A stretch of 64,000 bases of DNA from Blastocystis sp. Blastoise (taxonomy: Eukaryota; Sar; Bigyra; Opalinata; Blastocystidae): positions 840,001-904,000 of the forward strand of contig JBBPEB010000004.1 in assembly GCA_039096225.1 (NCBI GenBank), read 5' to 3'. The position numbers and the translations under genes were made by a program. The notes beneath the pieces are model-generated. The model did not search any database. It was not told the origin of the DNA and saw only the letters and a list, made by a program, of their open reading frames with translations. Below, piece by piece: positions 1 through 11,152 of the stretch (within the stretch, counting starts at the first letter, position 1; each line of letters opens with the position of its first letter).

Positions 1-2627
1 TCTGTTTGAGATTGTACAGAATTTATTGCATGCTCATTAGAAGATGTAGTAGTAGTAGAAGAAGAAGGAGTTATTATTGGTTGAGGAGTTACTATGATGT
101 TTTTCTTTATAGGAAGAGGAGGAGGAGGAAGAGGTTTACCTTTTGAGATAAGAGGTGAACTTTGTATGTTTCTATTTGAGTTATTATTAAGTGTTTGTTC
201 TTTAGATTGTTGAATAGTATTTCTATCCATATGTTCATTATCATTAGAAATCTGAGTAATTGGATCAATGGACATATCGTTTGAGTCATTTGTAATAGAA
301 TAAAACTGGTCACTAGTTGTCTTATTTAATGATAAATTATGATGAAGAGAAGTTTCCTTATTATCTACTTGTATATCATGATTAGTTTCCTTATTATCTA
401 CTTGTATATTCTGATTAGCTTCCTTATTATCTACTTGTATATTATGATTAGCTTCCTTATTATCTACTTGTATATTCTGATCAGCTTCCTTATTATTTAT
501 TTGTATATTATGATTAGATTCCTTATTATTCTGTGTTATTTGTCTTTTATATGATGGTATAGAAGAAGAGAGAGACATAGTTTGTTGAGATATAAGAGGA
601 TAAGGTGGAGTCATTAATAACGGAGAAGGAGATACTCTTTCTTCATCAATTGGTGTAGAAGGATTAAAAGCTGATTCCATATTCAATGATGCTGAAATAG
701 GTTGTTTTTCTAGTAATTGAGATTGATGTATTTGTTGTTCATTGTATACTATAGTATCTTTATTTAGTAAAGGAATAGACATAATTGAATGTGTAGATAT
801 ATTGTCAGTATCATTTAAATACGTATTCTTATTTATATCATCTCCAGAATGTTCAGAAACAGTTTGAAATAGTATTTCACCACCTTCTTGATCATGAATA
901 TCTTTAGTATGTAGAAGTTGCTGAGAATCAATAGATATATTATTATATACTGTTTGTATAGATTGTTCAGTGTTCTTTAAGTTATATGAAGAAGCAGGTA
1001 TCATTTCTTTCAGTTGTTTATATTGATGTTGATTTTTAAATGATTTCTTTGAATTTATTATAAGTTCATGTTTTGTATCTTTTTTCTGATATGGAAAATG
1101 ATGTTTATATTTTCTTTGTAGTACTTGAGAGAATGAAGTAGTTTGTGAATTATGTCTTGGAATGGAATTATCATGAATATTTTTATTTTTTAATACTGAA
1201 GATATAGGATTAGAAGAAGATAAAGAAGAATAATTCGATATACATGAATTTATTATAGAAGAATCATTTTGTGAATCTAGAGTTTCAGATTTTTTAGTAG
1301 ATCCTTTTAAAAACTTTTTATTCGATATATTTTCATCATTTGGAGATAGTGTAGAAGTATGAAGAATATTTGATTGAATTGACGAATTATTCTGGTTATT
1401 TACTACTGTTGTATTATTTGATTGAATTGAAGAATTATTCTGTTTATTTACTACTGTTGTATTATTTGATTGAATAGAAGAATTATTCTGGTTATTTACT
1501 ACTGTTGTATTATTTGATTGAATTGAAGAATTATTCTGTTTATTTACTACTGTATTATTTGATTGAATTGAAGATACTGAATCTATTGCATCAGTAGTAT
1601 TTGATAAGGTTGTAGATATATTTTGTGTATTGTTTAATGTTTTATTTATTGATGGTTTAATATGTAGAGATGAAGAAGAAGAAGGAGGAGGAGGAGGATT
1701 ACGAGATTTTCCTTTGGAATTCTTTATATCAATTGATTCAAAACTTTTATGTTTGTTCTCTAAAACAGAAGAAAAAGATAAATTTTTCTTTTTTTCAGAA
1801 TGATTCAGTGAATATTTCGTTACATTCAGAGGGTTGATGGAATCATTTTCCTCAATATCATTATATGTATTCGTAAATATAGTTGATATTGATTTGTCAG
1901 GAGCCAAGTTCTTTGGCTCTTTCATTGTTTCTTTTTTTGATAATAAAGAATCATCTTTTAGTTTATAGAAAGGGTTATTTTGCAATTCATTCATTTCATC
2001 GTCGATTTCATCATCAATATCTTCATCTTCATCTTTTGAATCTTTATCAATGATATCTAAATCATTCATAAGTTTAGAATAAGAAAGATGAGCACTTTCA
2101 TTATAATGATCACTTTCAGAATCTTCTTTATATCCATCAGAATTTACAGATTTACATTGATTTTCCATATTATTCGAAGATAGAGATTCTCTTAAAATAT
2201 AAGAATCATCTTCTGGACTATATACAAGTTCCAAATGAGTAATTGCAGCGTCGTGATGACTTGTATAATATTTTGATACAGAGGATTCTGAATTTTTGGG
2301 GTTCGATTCAGTGATGTCACTTTCCTATAAAAAAATAAACATAAAATAACTTTAGTTTGGATTATTTTAAACATTTTCATTTATATGATTTAAATGTTAA
2401 CGATAATAATTTATAGTATAAGCAATAAATATTAATGTTTACGTTTAATATAGAATAGATACGGCTGTGCCATTCTGAGATAGATTAACTAGATCATCAG
2501 ATTCATTCACATTCGTTTTGCTTAGTTTCCGATTACATGTTAACTTCTCGTTATTTGCTATTTGACTATCCTCTTGCTTCATTTGATTATTTGTAATGAC
2601 ATCGTTTGGTGGAGAAATACCGTTCAT
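1..2627 (-). CDS. Ser/Asn-rich low-complexity protein, 3' end cut by window edge
   Basis: I do not recognise this gene. Two exons join in frame: 2627-2463 (55 codons from ATG at 2627) and 2324 leftwards to the edge, separated by a 138-bp intron with donor GTATCT and acceptor TATAG. The second exon stays open for about 775 codons and has no stop before position 1, so the C-terminus is missing. The protein is acidic near the start (a run of Asp/Glu around 1980-2040), then rich in Ser, Asn, Thr and Gln, with short polyproline runs (1683-1697 and about 117-134). It carries two in-frame tandem repeats, listed separately. No folded domain is visible, so it may be largely disordered and regulatory. 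An upstream in-frame ATG at 2675 is an alternative start. Confidence 0.72.
355..530 (-). repeat. 33-bp coding minisatellite (11-residue repeat)
   Basis: About five to six tandem 33-bp units lie inside the low-complexity gene. On the minus strand each encodes an 11-residue unit close to NQNIQVDNKEA, with N/H and V/I substitutions. Unit length is a multiple of three, so copy number can change without breaking the frame. Confidence 0.85.
1368..1572 (-). repeat. 48-bp coding minisatellite (16-residue repeat)
   Basis: Four tandem 48-bp units, with a slightly shortened last copy, encode a 16-residue unit close to NNTTVVNKQNNSSIQS in the same frame as the gene. The copies are nearly identical, so they were duplicated or homogenised recently. 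Confidence 0.85.
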
Positions 2628-3010
2628 TTTTTTCGTTTTAGATGGGAAATATAGTTTGTATGTTTTAAGTAGCAAATAATAAATATGTTTAGAGTATGCA
2701 TCTTAAGAATATAAGTGATAAAAAAGGATCTATTAAAAAATCCTTAAAAAATCTTCACTATAAAAGAAACTAGATAGAATGATTGAATATAAGGTTGTTT
2801 AATTAATGAGAATATGCACTCAAGTACTGAGTTCTATATGAATAAATATAGCCACTCTTTTGTGCGTAAAAGCAATAAATGATTTGATTATGTATGAAAT
2901 GAGAACAAAAGAATCAATAGGTTAACTAGATAATAGTTTAGTATCCCAAATTACTATTATAAAGACATAAAGAATATGAGAAATAAGAAAAATGTAAGAA
3001 AAAATATATA
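2628..3010. other. Upstream region of the low-complexity gene
   Basis: AT-rich sequence between the start of the minus-strand gene at 2627 and the left end of the transposon. It presumably holds that gene's promoter. I see no open frame or recognisable motif. The transposon has landed within 400 bp of the start codon. Confidence 0.5.
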
Positions 3011-3167
3011 TATAAAGTACCTGTACCAGAGTGACCTCCTGTACCAAAGTGACCCGTTTTTGTTTTGTTTCCATATTTACGGGAAAAAATATTTTTTCAC
3101 TGTATTTAATAAGATAAACATGTAAATAACATTTTTTCAATAAAAATAGTCTTTTTTCTGTTTAAAA
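3011..3167 (+). repeat. Left terminal inverted repeat of the Tigger-like element
   Basis: 157 bp, the reverse complement of 4905-5062 apart from one indel near 3110. Its outer part has two direct copies of a motif close to CTGTACCARAGTGACC (3021-3035 and 3039-3053), likely binding sites for the transposase HTH domains. Confidence 0.93.
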
Positions 3168-3363
3168 AAGGTTTTTAAGAACAGAAATAGTATAATTTTT
3201 AAAATTTTCACAAGGAAAAAACGGAAAATATATTCTAGAACTTTCTAGAATATTCTTTTTGTATTCAGTTAAAACGAATACTAACTGGCTTTATCTAATT
3301 GTTTTCATATTTTATTCATAATTATTTTATTATTGTTTTTTTTTTAAATAAATTAATTATACG

Positions 3364-4791
3364 ATGAATATGGAAAATATATCCGAAAATGATAATACTA
3401 CTAGTATTCCCCTTCCTGATCTTGATATTCTTGATTCTAATTTAACCCTAAATCAAGTTCTGAATCATCCTGAAGTTGAGAAAGAAAGAAGTCCTAGAAA
3501 GAAGTCCTGTGCTATAAGAAAAGTGTTTAATGGAAAGAATGGTATGAAGAAATTATCCTTATCTAGTATTAGTGCTATCACTAAAGTGTCTCCGTCTACA
3601 ATAAAACGTTCTGAAAAGAAACTGAATGAAGATGTATCACTTAATAATCGTGGTAATCAACATGTTCTTAATGAAAATGAAGAAGTAGAAATAATAGAAT
3701 GGATTAAGTCACAAATTAATGTGAATAACTGTCCTTCGAAGAATGAAATAGCTGAAGAAATACGTAAGAGATCAATTGAAAGGTGTCGAAACGGTATTGG
3801 CTGTATGATTACTGTATCAGAAGGGTATGTAAGGAAGCTGCTTAAAAAGAATAATATTCTATTGAAAAGACCACTAACAAATTATGAAGAAAAAGCTAGA
3901 CCAACAAAGAAAGATGCGAAGATACTGTATAGGAATATTCATTATGTAATAAATAAAAGAAAAATCAAAACTTCTCTTATATTCAACATGGATGAGTCAT
4001 GGGTTACTCCTGGTGATAAAAGATCAAGAGTTACTGTTGCAGTTGATAATGATCATTTACCAATAACAAAGCAAGGTACTAGTGTTACTCATACAACACT
4101 AATTGATTGTATTTGTGCTGATGGTACTGCAGTTCCTTCCTCTTATGTTGTTGATCGAGATACTTATAATATTAAAGAAATAGATAAGCAAAATCTGTCC
4201 TATATAAAAGTATGGTCTGCTAAGTCTGGATGGATAAATGCACATGTGTTATACTCATGGATTCAAGATGTTTTTCTTCCATATGTTAATAAAAAGAGAA
4301 AAGATATGAATCTTGATAGTACTAATGATTATTGTCTACTTATTCTTGATGCTCATACAACACGTAATGATACTGATTTTCTTAGTTTATGTGAGAATAA
4401 CCGTATTGATGTAATTGTACTTCCAAAAAATACTACTAGTGTCTTTCAACCGCTTGATTTAGTTATATACAATGTATATAAATCAAAATTTAGAAGATAT
4501 TATAAAACAACAAATAGATATTCGTTATTAGCAGCATCTGAGGATGCTTTTAGTGAAGCTTTTACAAGAAGAAATATTTTAAGTGCATGGCAAGCTTCGA
4601 GACTTCTTATTGATGATGAGAATGAGTTTATCAAGGATTTTGATGATCGTCCCCGTAGTAAAGTAACTAGAAAATCATCTAAAGTGTCAAATAAAATCTT
4701 AACTAATATCAATAGAGAAATGATGGAGGATGAATTTAGTGATAAACTTGATAATACTGTTTCAGAAGATGAAATAATAGTTAATGAATAA
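3364..4791 (+). CDS. pogo/Tigger-like DDE_1 transposase (475 aa)
   Basis: Transposase of the element at 3011-5062; it should cut and paste DNA carrying the flanking inverted repeats. The N-terminus (about residues 45-90) is a helix-turn-helix segment with LSLSSISAITKVSPSTIKR, followed by a CENP-B/Tc5-type second HTH region (about 95-170). The catalytic core shows a DDE_1 triad: D210 in NMDESW, D329 in LILDAHT and D365 in the family signature NTTSVFQPLD, giving DD35D spacing. No frameshift, stop or intron interrupts it. A Lys/Arg-rich, then acidic tail closes the protein. Alone among the window's larger genes it is intronless with ordinary codon diversity and no Asn runs, consistent with a mobile origin. 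Function is assigned with high confidence; present activity is inference. Confidence 0.93.
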   Translation: MNMENISENDNTTSIPLPDLDILDSNLTLNQVLNHPEVEKERSPRKKSCAIRKVFNGKNGMKKLSLSSISAITKVSPSTIKRSEKKLNEDVSLNNRGNQHVLNENEEVEIIEWIKSQINVNNCPSKNEIAEEIRKRSIERCRNGIGCMITVSEGYVRKLLKKNNILLKRPLTNYEEKARPTKKDAKILYRNIHYVINKRKIKTSLIFNMDESWVTPGDKRSRVTVAVDNDHLPITKQGTSVTHTTLIDCICADGTAVPSSYVVDRDTYNIKEIDKQNLSYIKVWSAKSGWINAHVLYSWIQDVFLPYVNKKRKDMNLDSTNDYCLLILDAHTTRNDTDFLSLCENNRIDVIVLPKNTTSVFQPLDLVIYNVYKSKFRRYYKTTNRYSLLAASEDAFSEAFTRRNILSAWQASRLLIDDENEFIKDFDDRPRSKVTRKSSKVSNKILTNINREMMEDEFSDKLDNTVSEDEIIVNE

Positions 4792-4904
4792 AGATATTCC
4801 TTTCTATATATATATTTTTTATTTTTTTTTATATAATATATCATATATATACTTATTTTTTTATAATTGTTATTAATTTATGTCAAAAAAAATTTCTTGT
4901 TTTG

Positions 4905-5062
4905 TTTTAAACAGAAAAAAGACTATTTTTATTGAAAAAATGTTATTTACATGTTTATCTTTATTAAATACAGTGAAAAAATATTTTTTCCCGTAAATAT
5001 GGAAACAAAACAAAAACGGGTCACTTTGGTACAGGAGGTCACTCTGGTACAGGTACTTTATA
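4905..5062 (-). repeat. Right terminal inverted repeat of the Tigger-like element
   Basis: 158 bp, matching the left arm in inverted orientation with one extra base in the run at about 4961. It contains the same doubled GTACC/GTGACC motif. Between the stop codon at 4791 and this arm are about 110 bp of AT-rich sequence. Confidence 0.93.
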
Positions 5063-5313
5063 TACTTATTGGATGAAGAGAAGATAAATAAAAAGGAATA
5101 ATAATGTTAATATGTTTTTATAAAAAAAAATAAATTTATATATATAACTAAAAATATATATTAATAAAAAAAAAGAGGCTTTTCATGTAATTAAAGCCAA
5201 ATGAATACAAAAAAGAAAATATATTTATATAAAAGTAACATAGAGAAAACATATATTAATAAATATAAACAAGAATATATATATTATATTCTTTTAAAAA
5301 AATATAACAAGAT

Positions 5314-7833
5314 TTACAAATGATATTTGTAATGAACAACTTGTCTATAAGCATATTCAATTAATTCTCTTAAATATAAGAAGTCCACAGTAAAATCTTG
5401 ATAATGAACAGCGAGCCAGCAAGCCTTATATTTGGCTGGAATTAGAGTGACATCGGGACTAGGACAAGCAGCAGGAAGAGGAATAGAGAAATTGTTATGA
5501 ATAATCTATATAATAAGGAAAGAATAAAATATAAAATAAGAATATTGATATTCAATAATAAGAGAGTACGAAATATATATAACTTGATAATGTTAATAAA
5601 AATAAAAGATAGATATATAGTATTGTATATATACAGGAATAAGTTTAGCAGCAGTACAAAGAACATGATACCAGTTATCTCTGAAATAAGGAGGTCTTAA
5701 TTCAATAACAGCTGAATGAGGTAACATAAAAACAATAGTAGCCATAGCAGCGCCATGTACAGCTATCATAATATCAGTTTCCATTGTCATTTGAACTTGA
5801 GTTTCCATTGGGTAAGAATCAATAAGTTCTTCTTTATAAGAATATAAATACTATATATAGATAGCAAATAGTTTTGCAATAAATATATTAAATATAATAA
5901 ATATAATAAATATAATAAATATAATAAATATAATAAATATAATAAATATAATAAATATAATAATATAATAAATATAATAAATATAATAAATATAATATAT
6001 ATAATATATATAATAAATATAATAATATAATAAATATAATAAATATAATAAATATAATAAATATAATAAATATAATAAATATAAATAGAATAATAATATA
6101 TACAGGTCTTCTTGCAATAGCATTTTTGATATCATAAGAATTCAATAGTTGTCTACCTTTACTCTTAGGGTTACGTTTTAAGAATAAGACATTTAATCTT
6201 GCTCTAGGAATCAAACGACTTTGAGGACGTAAATTATAATACTTATAAGCATAAGCTCTGAATAAATCAGATTCAAATAATTGATAGAAATAACCACCAG
6301 CTCCATGATGTCCTATATGACCACTTACACCCTATATATATACATATATAATAATATAATGATTCTATATAATATATTTATATAGAAATATTAACATATA
6401 GAAATATAATAAAATATAATTATAAAGTTTCTATATATATATATATATACAAGGTAATCAAAGCAAACTCTATTGTCTACTGTCATACCTAGCATGCTTT
6501 CCTTACCGTAGAAGGTGATATTATGATCAGGAGAAGCAGAACTCATTAACATCTGAGACAGTACCTTATTAAACTTAATTTCTCGAGCCATCTGGAAATT
6601 AGGCATAAATAAAGCATCCATCTATATTATATAATTATAATTATTACATTTATTACTATTAATCAAATAATAAAAATATGAGCAAAATTACATAAATAAT
6701 AAATTACATAAATAATAAATTACATAAATAATAAATAATAATATATATACGGGTGGATACCAGTCAGGATGTGCATTACGATGATTGACCCAGAATATAT
6801 TTTGACTGAAATGACTCGTATGTCTAGTCCATCCAGGAATAATCATCCAAGCATTCATACCTATATTCATTTGATAAGACTCGGGAAGAGGACTCTCAAA
6901 TTCATCATATACCCATAAATGTTGGAAACCTATAGATATAATATATATATATAATTATGATTAAATAAAAATATATAAATATAAAATTACATAATAATAA
7001 TAAAAAAAAAATAAATAATAATATACCTAATATTCTTTTAGGAACAAAAGGAGTTGAAGTTTTTCTATAGAGTTCTATATGTTGTGTTTTCATATTATAA
7101 CAAGCATTTTTAAAATAGCCCCAATTTAATCCATCAGTCTCATTAAAATATACTTTAGAATAACTGTGATCTGTTAAGTTATTACTATAGAATATTTAAT
7201 TAATTATATATATATATATATATAGAATATTTATGATTATTATAAATTATATACCCTCTCCATCCTTTAATAACGCACTTAGGAATAGTACCACTATAAT
7301 GTATTTAAATATATATATATATATAATTATTTATACTGATATCTATTGAAAACACATTTCTGTTGAGCTTCGGCCTGAGCAAACCTAATATAAAAAGCAA
7401 ATAGTAATTATATATTCATTGATTATACAATAAAAAAAAAATAAAAGTAAAAAGAAAAAGCATACCAATCATTCTTACTGAAATCGATTCCTTGTACACA
7501 CGCATCATATCTTTTTCTTCCTTCTCTGTAAAGAGGATCATTAGCATTAATATCAGCAATTATAGGTAATTCTCCACTACTTCTTTTACTCATATCAAAA
7601 GCAGGTGCAAGTTCGGTAGGAATATCATCGGATTGATTTTCTGTATGAGTCACATTTTCGACAATAGGTGACATAATTCTAAAACTAGTGGATGCCATGC
7701 TAGAAGTAGCTTCAATTCGTGAGCATTGTTGTTGTTTGTAAGGACCATTGAGGAAATTGTTTGTGTTGACAAATATGATAAATAATACTACACCCGTGTA
7801 GAAAATAACATCTCTCATAGTTCTCATATCCAT
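5314..7833 (-). CDS. GT61-family glycosyltransferase (EOGT-like), type II membrane protein, 532 aa
   Basis: Nine exons join in frame: 7833-7466, 7384-7337, 7293-7255, 7184-7027, 6929-6751, 6621-6451, 6331-6104, 5850-5635, 5505-5314. Residues about 7-25 form one hydrophobic segment after a short N-terminus, a type II signal anchor placing the catalytic domain in the ER/Golgi lumen. The C-terminal half has the GT61 (DUF563) hallmark [18 protein letters not shown] followed by VIELRPP, as in EOGT, POMGNT2 and plant xylosyltransferases. Upstream, [13 protein letters not shown] matches the family's strand leading to the donor site. Acceptor and sugar cannot be told from sequence. Introns are short, GTAT...TAG; one is a 9-bp-unit tandem array. 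Transcription runs toward the Tigger-like element. Family assignment is firm, the specific enzyme is not. Confidence 0.85.
5851..6103. repeat. Intron made of a 9-bp minisatellite
   Basis: The intron between the last-but-two and last-but-one exons of the GT61 gene is almost entirely tandem copies of ATAATAAAT (about 20 units, some with dinucleotide changes). Spurious open frames in it come from the repeat. Confidence 0.85.
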
Positions 7834-8480
7834 TATCGATCTTTAAATAATATCTAACTTCAATAAGACTAGTTATCCTGATGAATGAATAAAATTTTCG
7901 TTTTTTCTGTTATATTTTTGTTTTCAACGATTTTTCATGATTATTTCTATGAATTATTATTAATTCCCACGTTTATTCGAATACACATTTTTCTTTTTTT
8001 TATCTGCATATAATAAATTACATATAAGTTCATTATAACGTTAAGAAGAATTTTCTATAAGTATACAATGAATGCATATAATAGTAACTCCGTTGAGTAA
8101 AAAAATTCGGAACAGGAATGATCCATTTATATAAAAAAGTAATTATGCTTTATTTGGTGTATTTTTAAAAAGTAGATATTATGAGTTTAAGATATATTGT
8201 GGAAAATACATTAAAAAAATGAAAGAAGAAGCCATAAGAGAAAGGAAACATTAATATTTTATAGATAAAAACATTTTAAAAAAATAGATAAAATATAAAG
8301 AACCATGAGCATAGAATAAAAATGAGAATATGTATGAATTGCAGAGAATTATACGAAAAATAAAAAGAAAAAAGTGAAAGAATAAAATGAATAAGGAATA
8401 ATAAAGTAATGTTTATTGACATAAACTCGTTTAAAAAAAAGATAAAAAATTATATCAAACCTACTATTTTAAAAGAAAGC
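7834..8480. other. Intergenic region, GT61 promoter side
   Basis: About 650 bp of AT-rich DNA between the GT61 start codon and the stop of the fructosamine-kinase-like gene; both are minus strand. It has A-runs and T-runs but no open frame or clear motif that I can support. Confidence 0.5.
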
Positions 8481-9203
8481 TCACAGATCTGTAGATTTTG
8501 ATGTTGAAGAAGGAGATGTTTTGCCTGAATGTTTAATAATTCTTCGAATAATAGATATAGCATCATGATTATAAGGAGATCCAAACATATTTGCATGATT
8601 GAGTACATGATATAATAAATAAATATCTTCACGATCTTCAAAATCTTTATCTAATGGCCATACAGAATTATAGCCATCGTAGAACTCTTTAGTAAAACCA
8701 CCAAATAACTATATATATAATTGTTGTTATAAAATAATGATTCTATATATAGTTAATTTATATATATGTTATTATTATTAAAATAATTATAATAATAACA
8801 CTGATTATTTACATATCTATATTAAATAAATGAGTCATAGCAATATCAGTTTCTCTATCTCCATAATACACAGCAGGGTCAAATATAGCAGGAGTACCAT
8901 CGCTTAAAATATCTTTATTCCCAGACCATAAATCACTAAGAAAAAGTATAGTATAATAGTGATATATATATTCTTTGAACTATCAAAATATCATTTTTTT
9001 TAATATATATATATATATATACCCATGTAATAAAGATGGAGGTGGTTTATGATTCTTTAATAATTCCTTTACTATATCTAAAAAGCTATCAATATCAATC
9101 TATATATATAATATAATATATATATAATGTATATATTAATTTTTAAATTAAAAAATAAAAAATAAAAAATAAATAATAATAAAAATATATAATAAAAATA
9201 TAT

Positions 9204-9285
<82 letters not shown>

Positions 9286-9429
9286 CTTAAAAATATATAT
9301 TTACACTATTTGAATGAATATGATTAAACTTCGCGAATTCAAATTGTGGTTTTAGTCTTCTTTCTATAAAGAAATCAGACCAATCTTTATACCATCCATT
9401 AAATTGAGGAGTCAAACCAATGAAATTAT

Positions 9430-9472
<43 letters not shown>

Positions 9473-10109
9473 AAAATCAATATAAATATAATAAAAATCA
9501 ATATAAATATTATAATTGTTCCTTTAATATATAAAAATAACAACGATATTATTAATATTATAATTATAAAAATAAACATATAATAACTAAATAATATAAA
9601 TATCTACATGTTCATATCCATATAATCCACTATTTGATAAATTTTGATGCATTTTCGCAATTTGAGCACCAAGTTCAAATTCAGTAGTATTAGTTGTTTT
9701 AGTAAAATCAAGGTATTGAAAAAGACCATAAGAATGATTTATATGTTGAATAATACAAATTGGTTTAGGAACAAAGATAGTATGAGTTGATGCAATTTCC
9801 TTTAATCCTTCAAACTCAGCCTATGTTATGAATTTTAAATAATAGTTCAGAAAACATAATCAAGATTTTTGTTTTAAAAAAATGAATATAACAGTTGATT
9901 TCTCATAATGAAATTATAATAAATCAAAATACTATTAAGATGGATTTCTCTGTAATACATTTACAAAAATATTTCTTGCCATTTTGATCAGAAAGAGGGA
10001 AATTGCATGAGACATCAGGAGATATTCCAGAATCACCAATAGTAAGAAAGATTGGTTCACCTATTATTTTACTAGATTCTTCAGACAAAGAGGCAAGTAT
10101 TTGCTGCAT
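8481..10109 (-). CDS. Fructosamine-3-kinase-like protein, with a problematic exon junction
   Basis: FN3K-family kinase, expected to phosphorylate ketoamine (fructosamine/ribulosamine) adducts on proteins so that they decompose. Exons: 10109-9933, 9820-9608, 9430-9305, 9099-9023, 8935-about 8813, 8708-8481. Family features in order: ATP-lysine region [36 protein letters not shown]; catalytic loop LLHGDLWSGN; metal-binding [20 protein letters not shown]; then [13 protein letters not shown] in the last exon. The fifth and sixth exons are the problem: GATAT|GTAAAT is the only GT donor near the fifth exon's end, and with the acceptor at 8709 it gives phase 2 where phase 0 is needed, so translation would stop soon after. 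Either splicing is non-canonical, the assembly has an error, or the gene is recently broken. The start Met is the last in-frame ATG before conserved sequence. Confidence 0.82.
9196..9285. repeat. (ATA)n microsatellite in an FN3K-like intron
   Basis: A run of about 28 ATA units inside the intron 9100-9304. It lies outside coding sequence and affects no exon. Confidence 0.9.
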
Positions 10110-10481
10110 CCAATATTTTAAAAATTCAATGTATTGAAAGATAAATGAAAAAGAAAAAACTAGAGGAAATTCCTTCTCCTTTTTACGGTTCTTGGAAATG
10201 TTTATGACGAGCTTCTCCTTATAGCGTCTCTTTTTATTTCTATTCCAGAGAAAAATCTGTTTTTTAGAGAAAAAAGTCGTTAAAAATCTTGGAGAATTGA
10301 CCTTGAGACTTATGAACACTTCATTCGTCATCCATAGAAATACCAATAAAATATTTGTTCTTTTTAAAATAATAAACTGATTCGAAGTTCATTCTTAACA
10401 TCTTCTTTATAAGTTCTTTTATTTGATAATTTCGATTAGCATATGTAACACAAATACTCATCAATCTCTTTTATGATAATA
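10110..10481. other. Upstream region of the FN3K-like gene
   Basis: About 370 bp between the FN3K-like start codon and the inverted-repeat element. The FN3K frame stays open upstream to 10346, but that part is basic and low in similarity to the family, so I treat it as 5' untranslated sequence. Confidence 0.45.
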
Positions 10482-11152
10482 CAGACGTTCTCAGGTTCTT
10501 GTGGAAAAGTGTCGGACGATAGTGGAAAAACGACTTTTTCACTATGGAAAAACTAACAAATAATAATGGAAAAATGACTTTTTCATTGTGGAAAAACGTC
10601 TATAATTTAGTGGAAAAGTGTATTTTGATTGTGTACTTTTTTAAATTTATTATTACTTATATTTCGGTAATTTTCTCTATATGATGTGTAATTTTTAATT
10701 TTAAAGAATATACATGTATTTAAATATCATATTTTTATAAATAAACCATTAAAACGTGATTTATAAGTTTGACCAATATTGAATATTTCAAAATATATAT
10801 ATATGTATTCTGTTTTATTGAGTATAAATATAGCAAACTAAGATATATTTATTCCTTTAGATCCATGAAGAATTAGAGAATTATCACATTCTCGATTTGT
10901 TTCAGAAAATAAACTATATATTTTCTTCAAAGCCACAACTAACATCTCTCATTACGAGTGAAGACACTTTTATTTGTCTAACGTCTTTAATTATGAATAT
11001 ATTAAGAAAAATACATTTTTCCACTAAATTATAGACGTTTTTCCACAATGAAAAAGTCATTTTTCCATTATTATTTGTTAGTTTTTCCATAGTGAAAAAG
11101 TCGTTTTTCCACTATCGTCCGACACTTTTCCACAAGAACCTGAGAACGTCTG
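10482..11152. mobile_element. Non-autonomous inverted-repeat element (MITE-like), 671 bp
   Basis: The arms 10482-10617 and 11017-11152 are perfect inverted repeats of 136 bp, extending about 9 bp further with one mismatch. Ends are CAGACGTTCTC...GAGAACGTCTG, and both flanks read TA (10480-10481 and 11153-11154), so a TA target duplication fits a Tc1/mariner/pogo-type mobiliser. The arms contain repeated near-palindromes such as GTGGAAAAACGACTTTTTCAC. The roughly 400-bp centre has no usable frame, so the element must rely on a transposase encoded elsewhere. Its ends differ from those of the Tigger-like element here, so that transposase is probably not the mobiliser. It lies between the FN3K-like and Myb-like genes. 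Confidence 0.9.

Larger units (their letters stand above)
3011..5062 (+). mobile_element. pogo/Tigger-like DNA transposon, structurally complete
   Basis: A complete element of about 2.05 kb: a single uninterrupted transposase frame (3364-4791) flanked by inverted repeats of 157-158 bp (3011-3167 and 4905-5062). The arms match except for one single-base indel. The ends read TATAAAGTACC...GGTACTTTATA, so a TA target duplication, as expected for Tc1/mariner/pogo elements, is embedded in a TA-rich context and its exact limits cannot be fixed. It sits between the 5' end of the low-complexity gene and the 3' end of the GT61 gene, so it does not break a coding region. The intact frame and almost identical arms point to a recent insertion that may still be mobile. 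Confidence 0.92.

Noticed and set aside
4500-4844. Minus-strand open frame over the transposase 3' end
   Set aside because: It mirrors the transposase codons, is Ser/Leu-rich, and has no support; a shadow.
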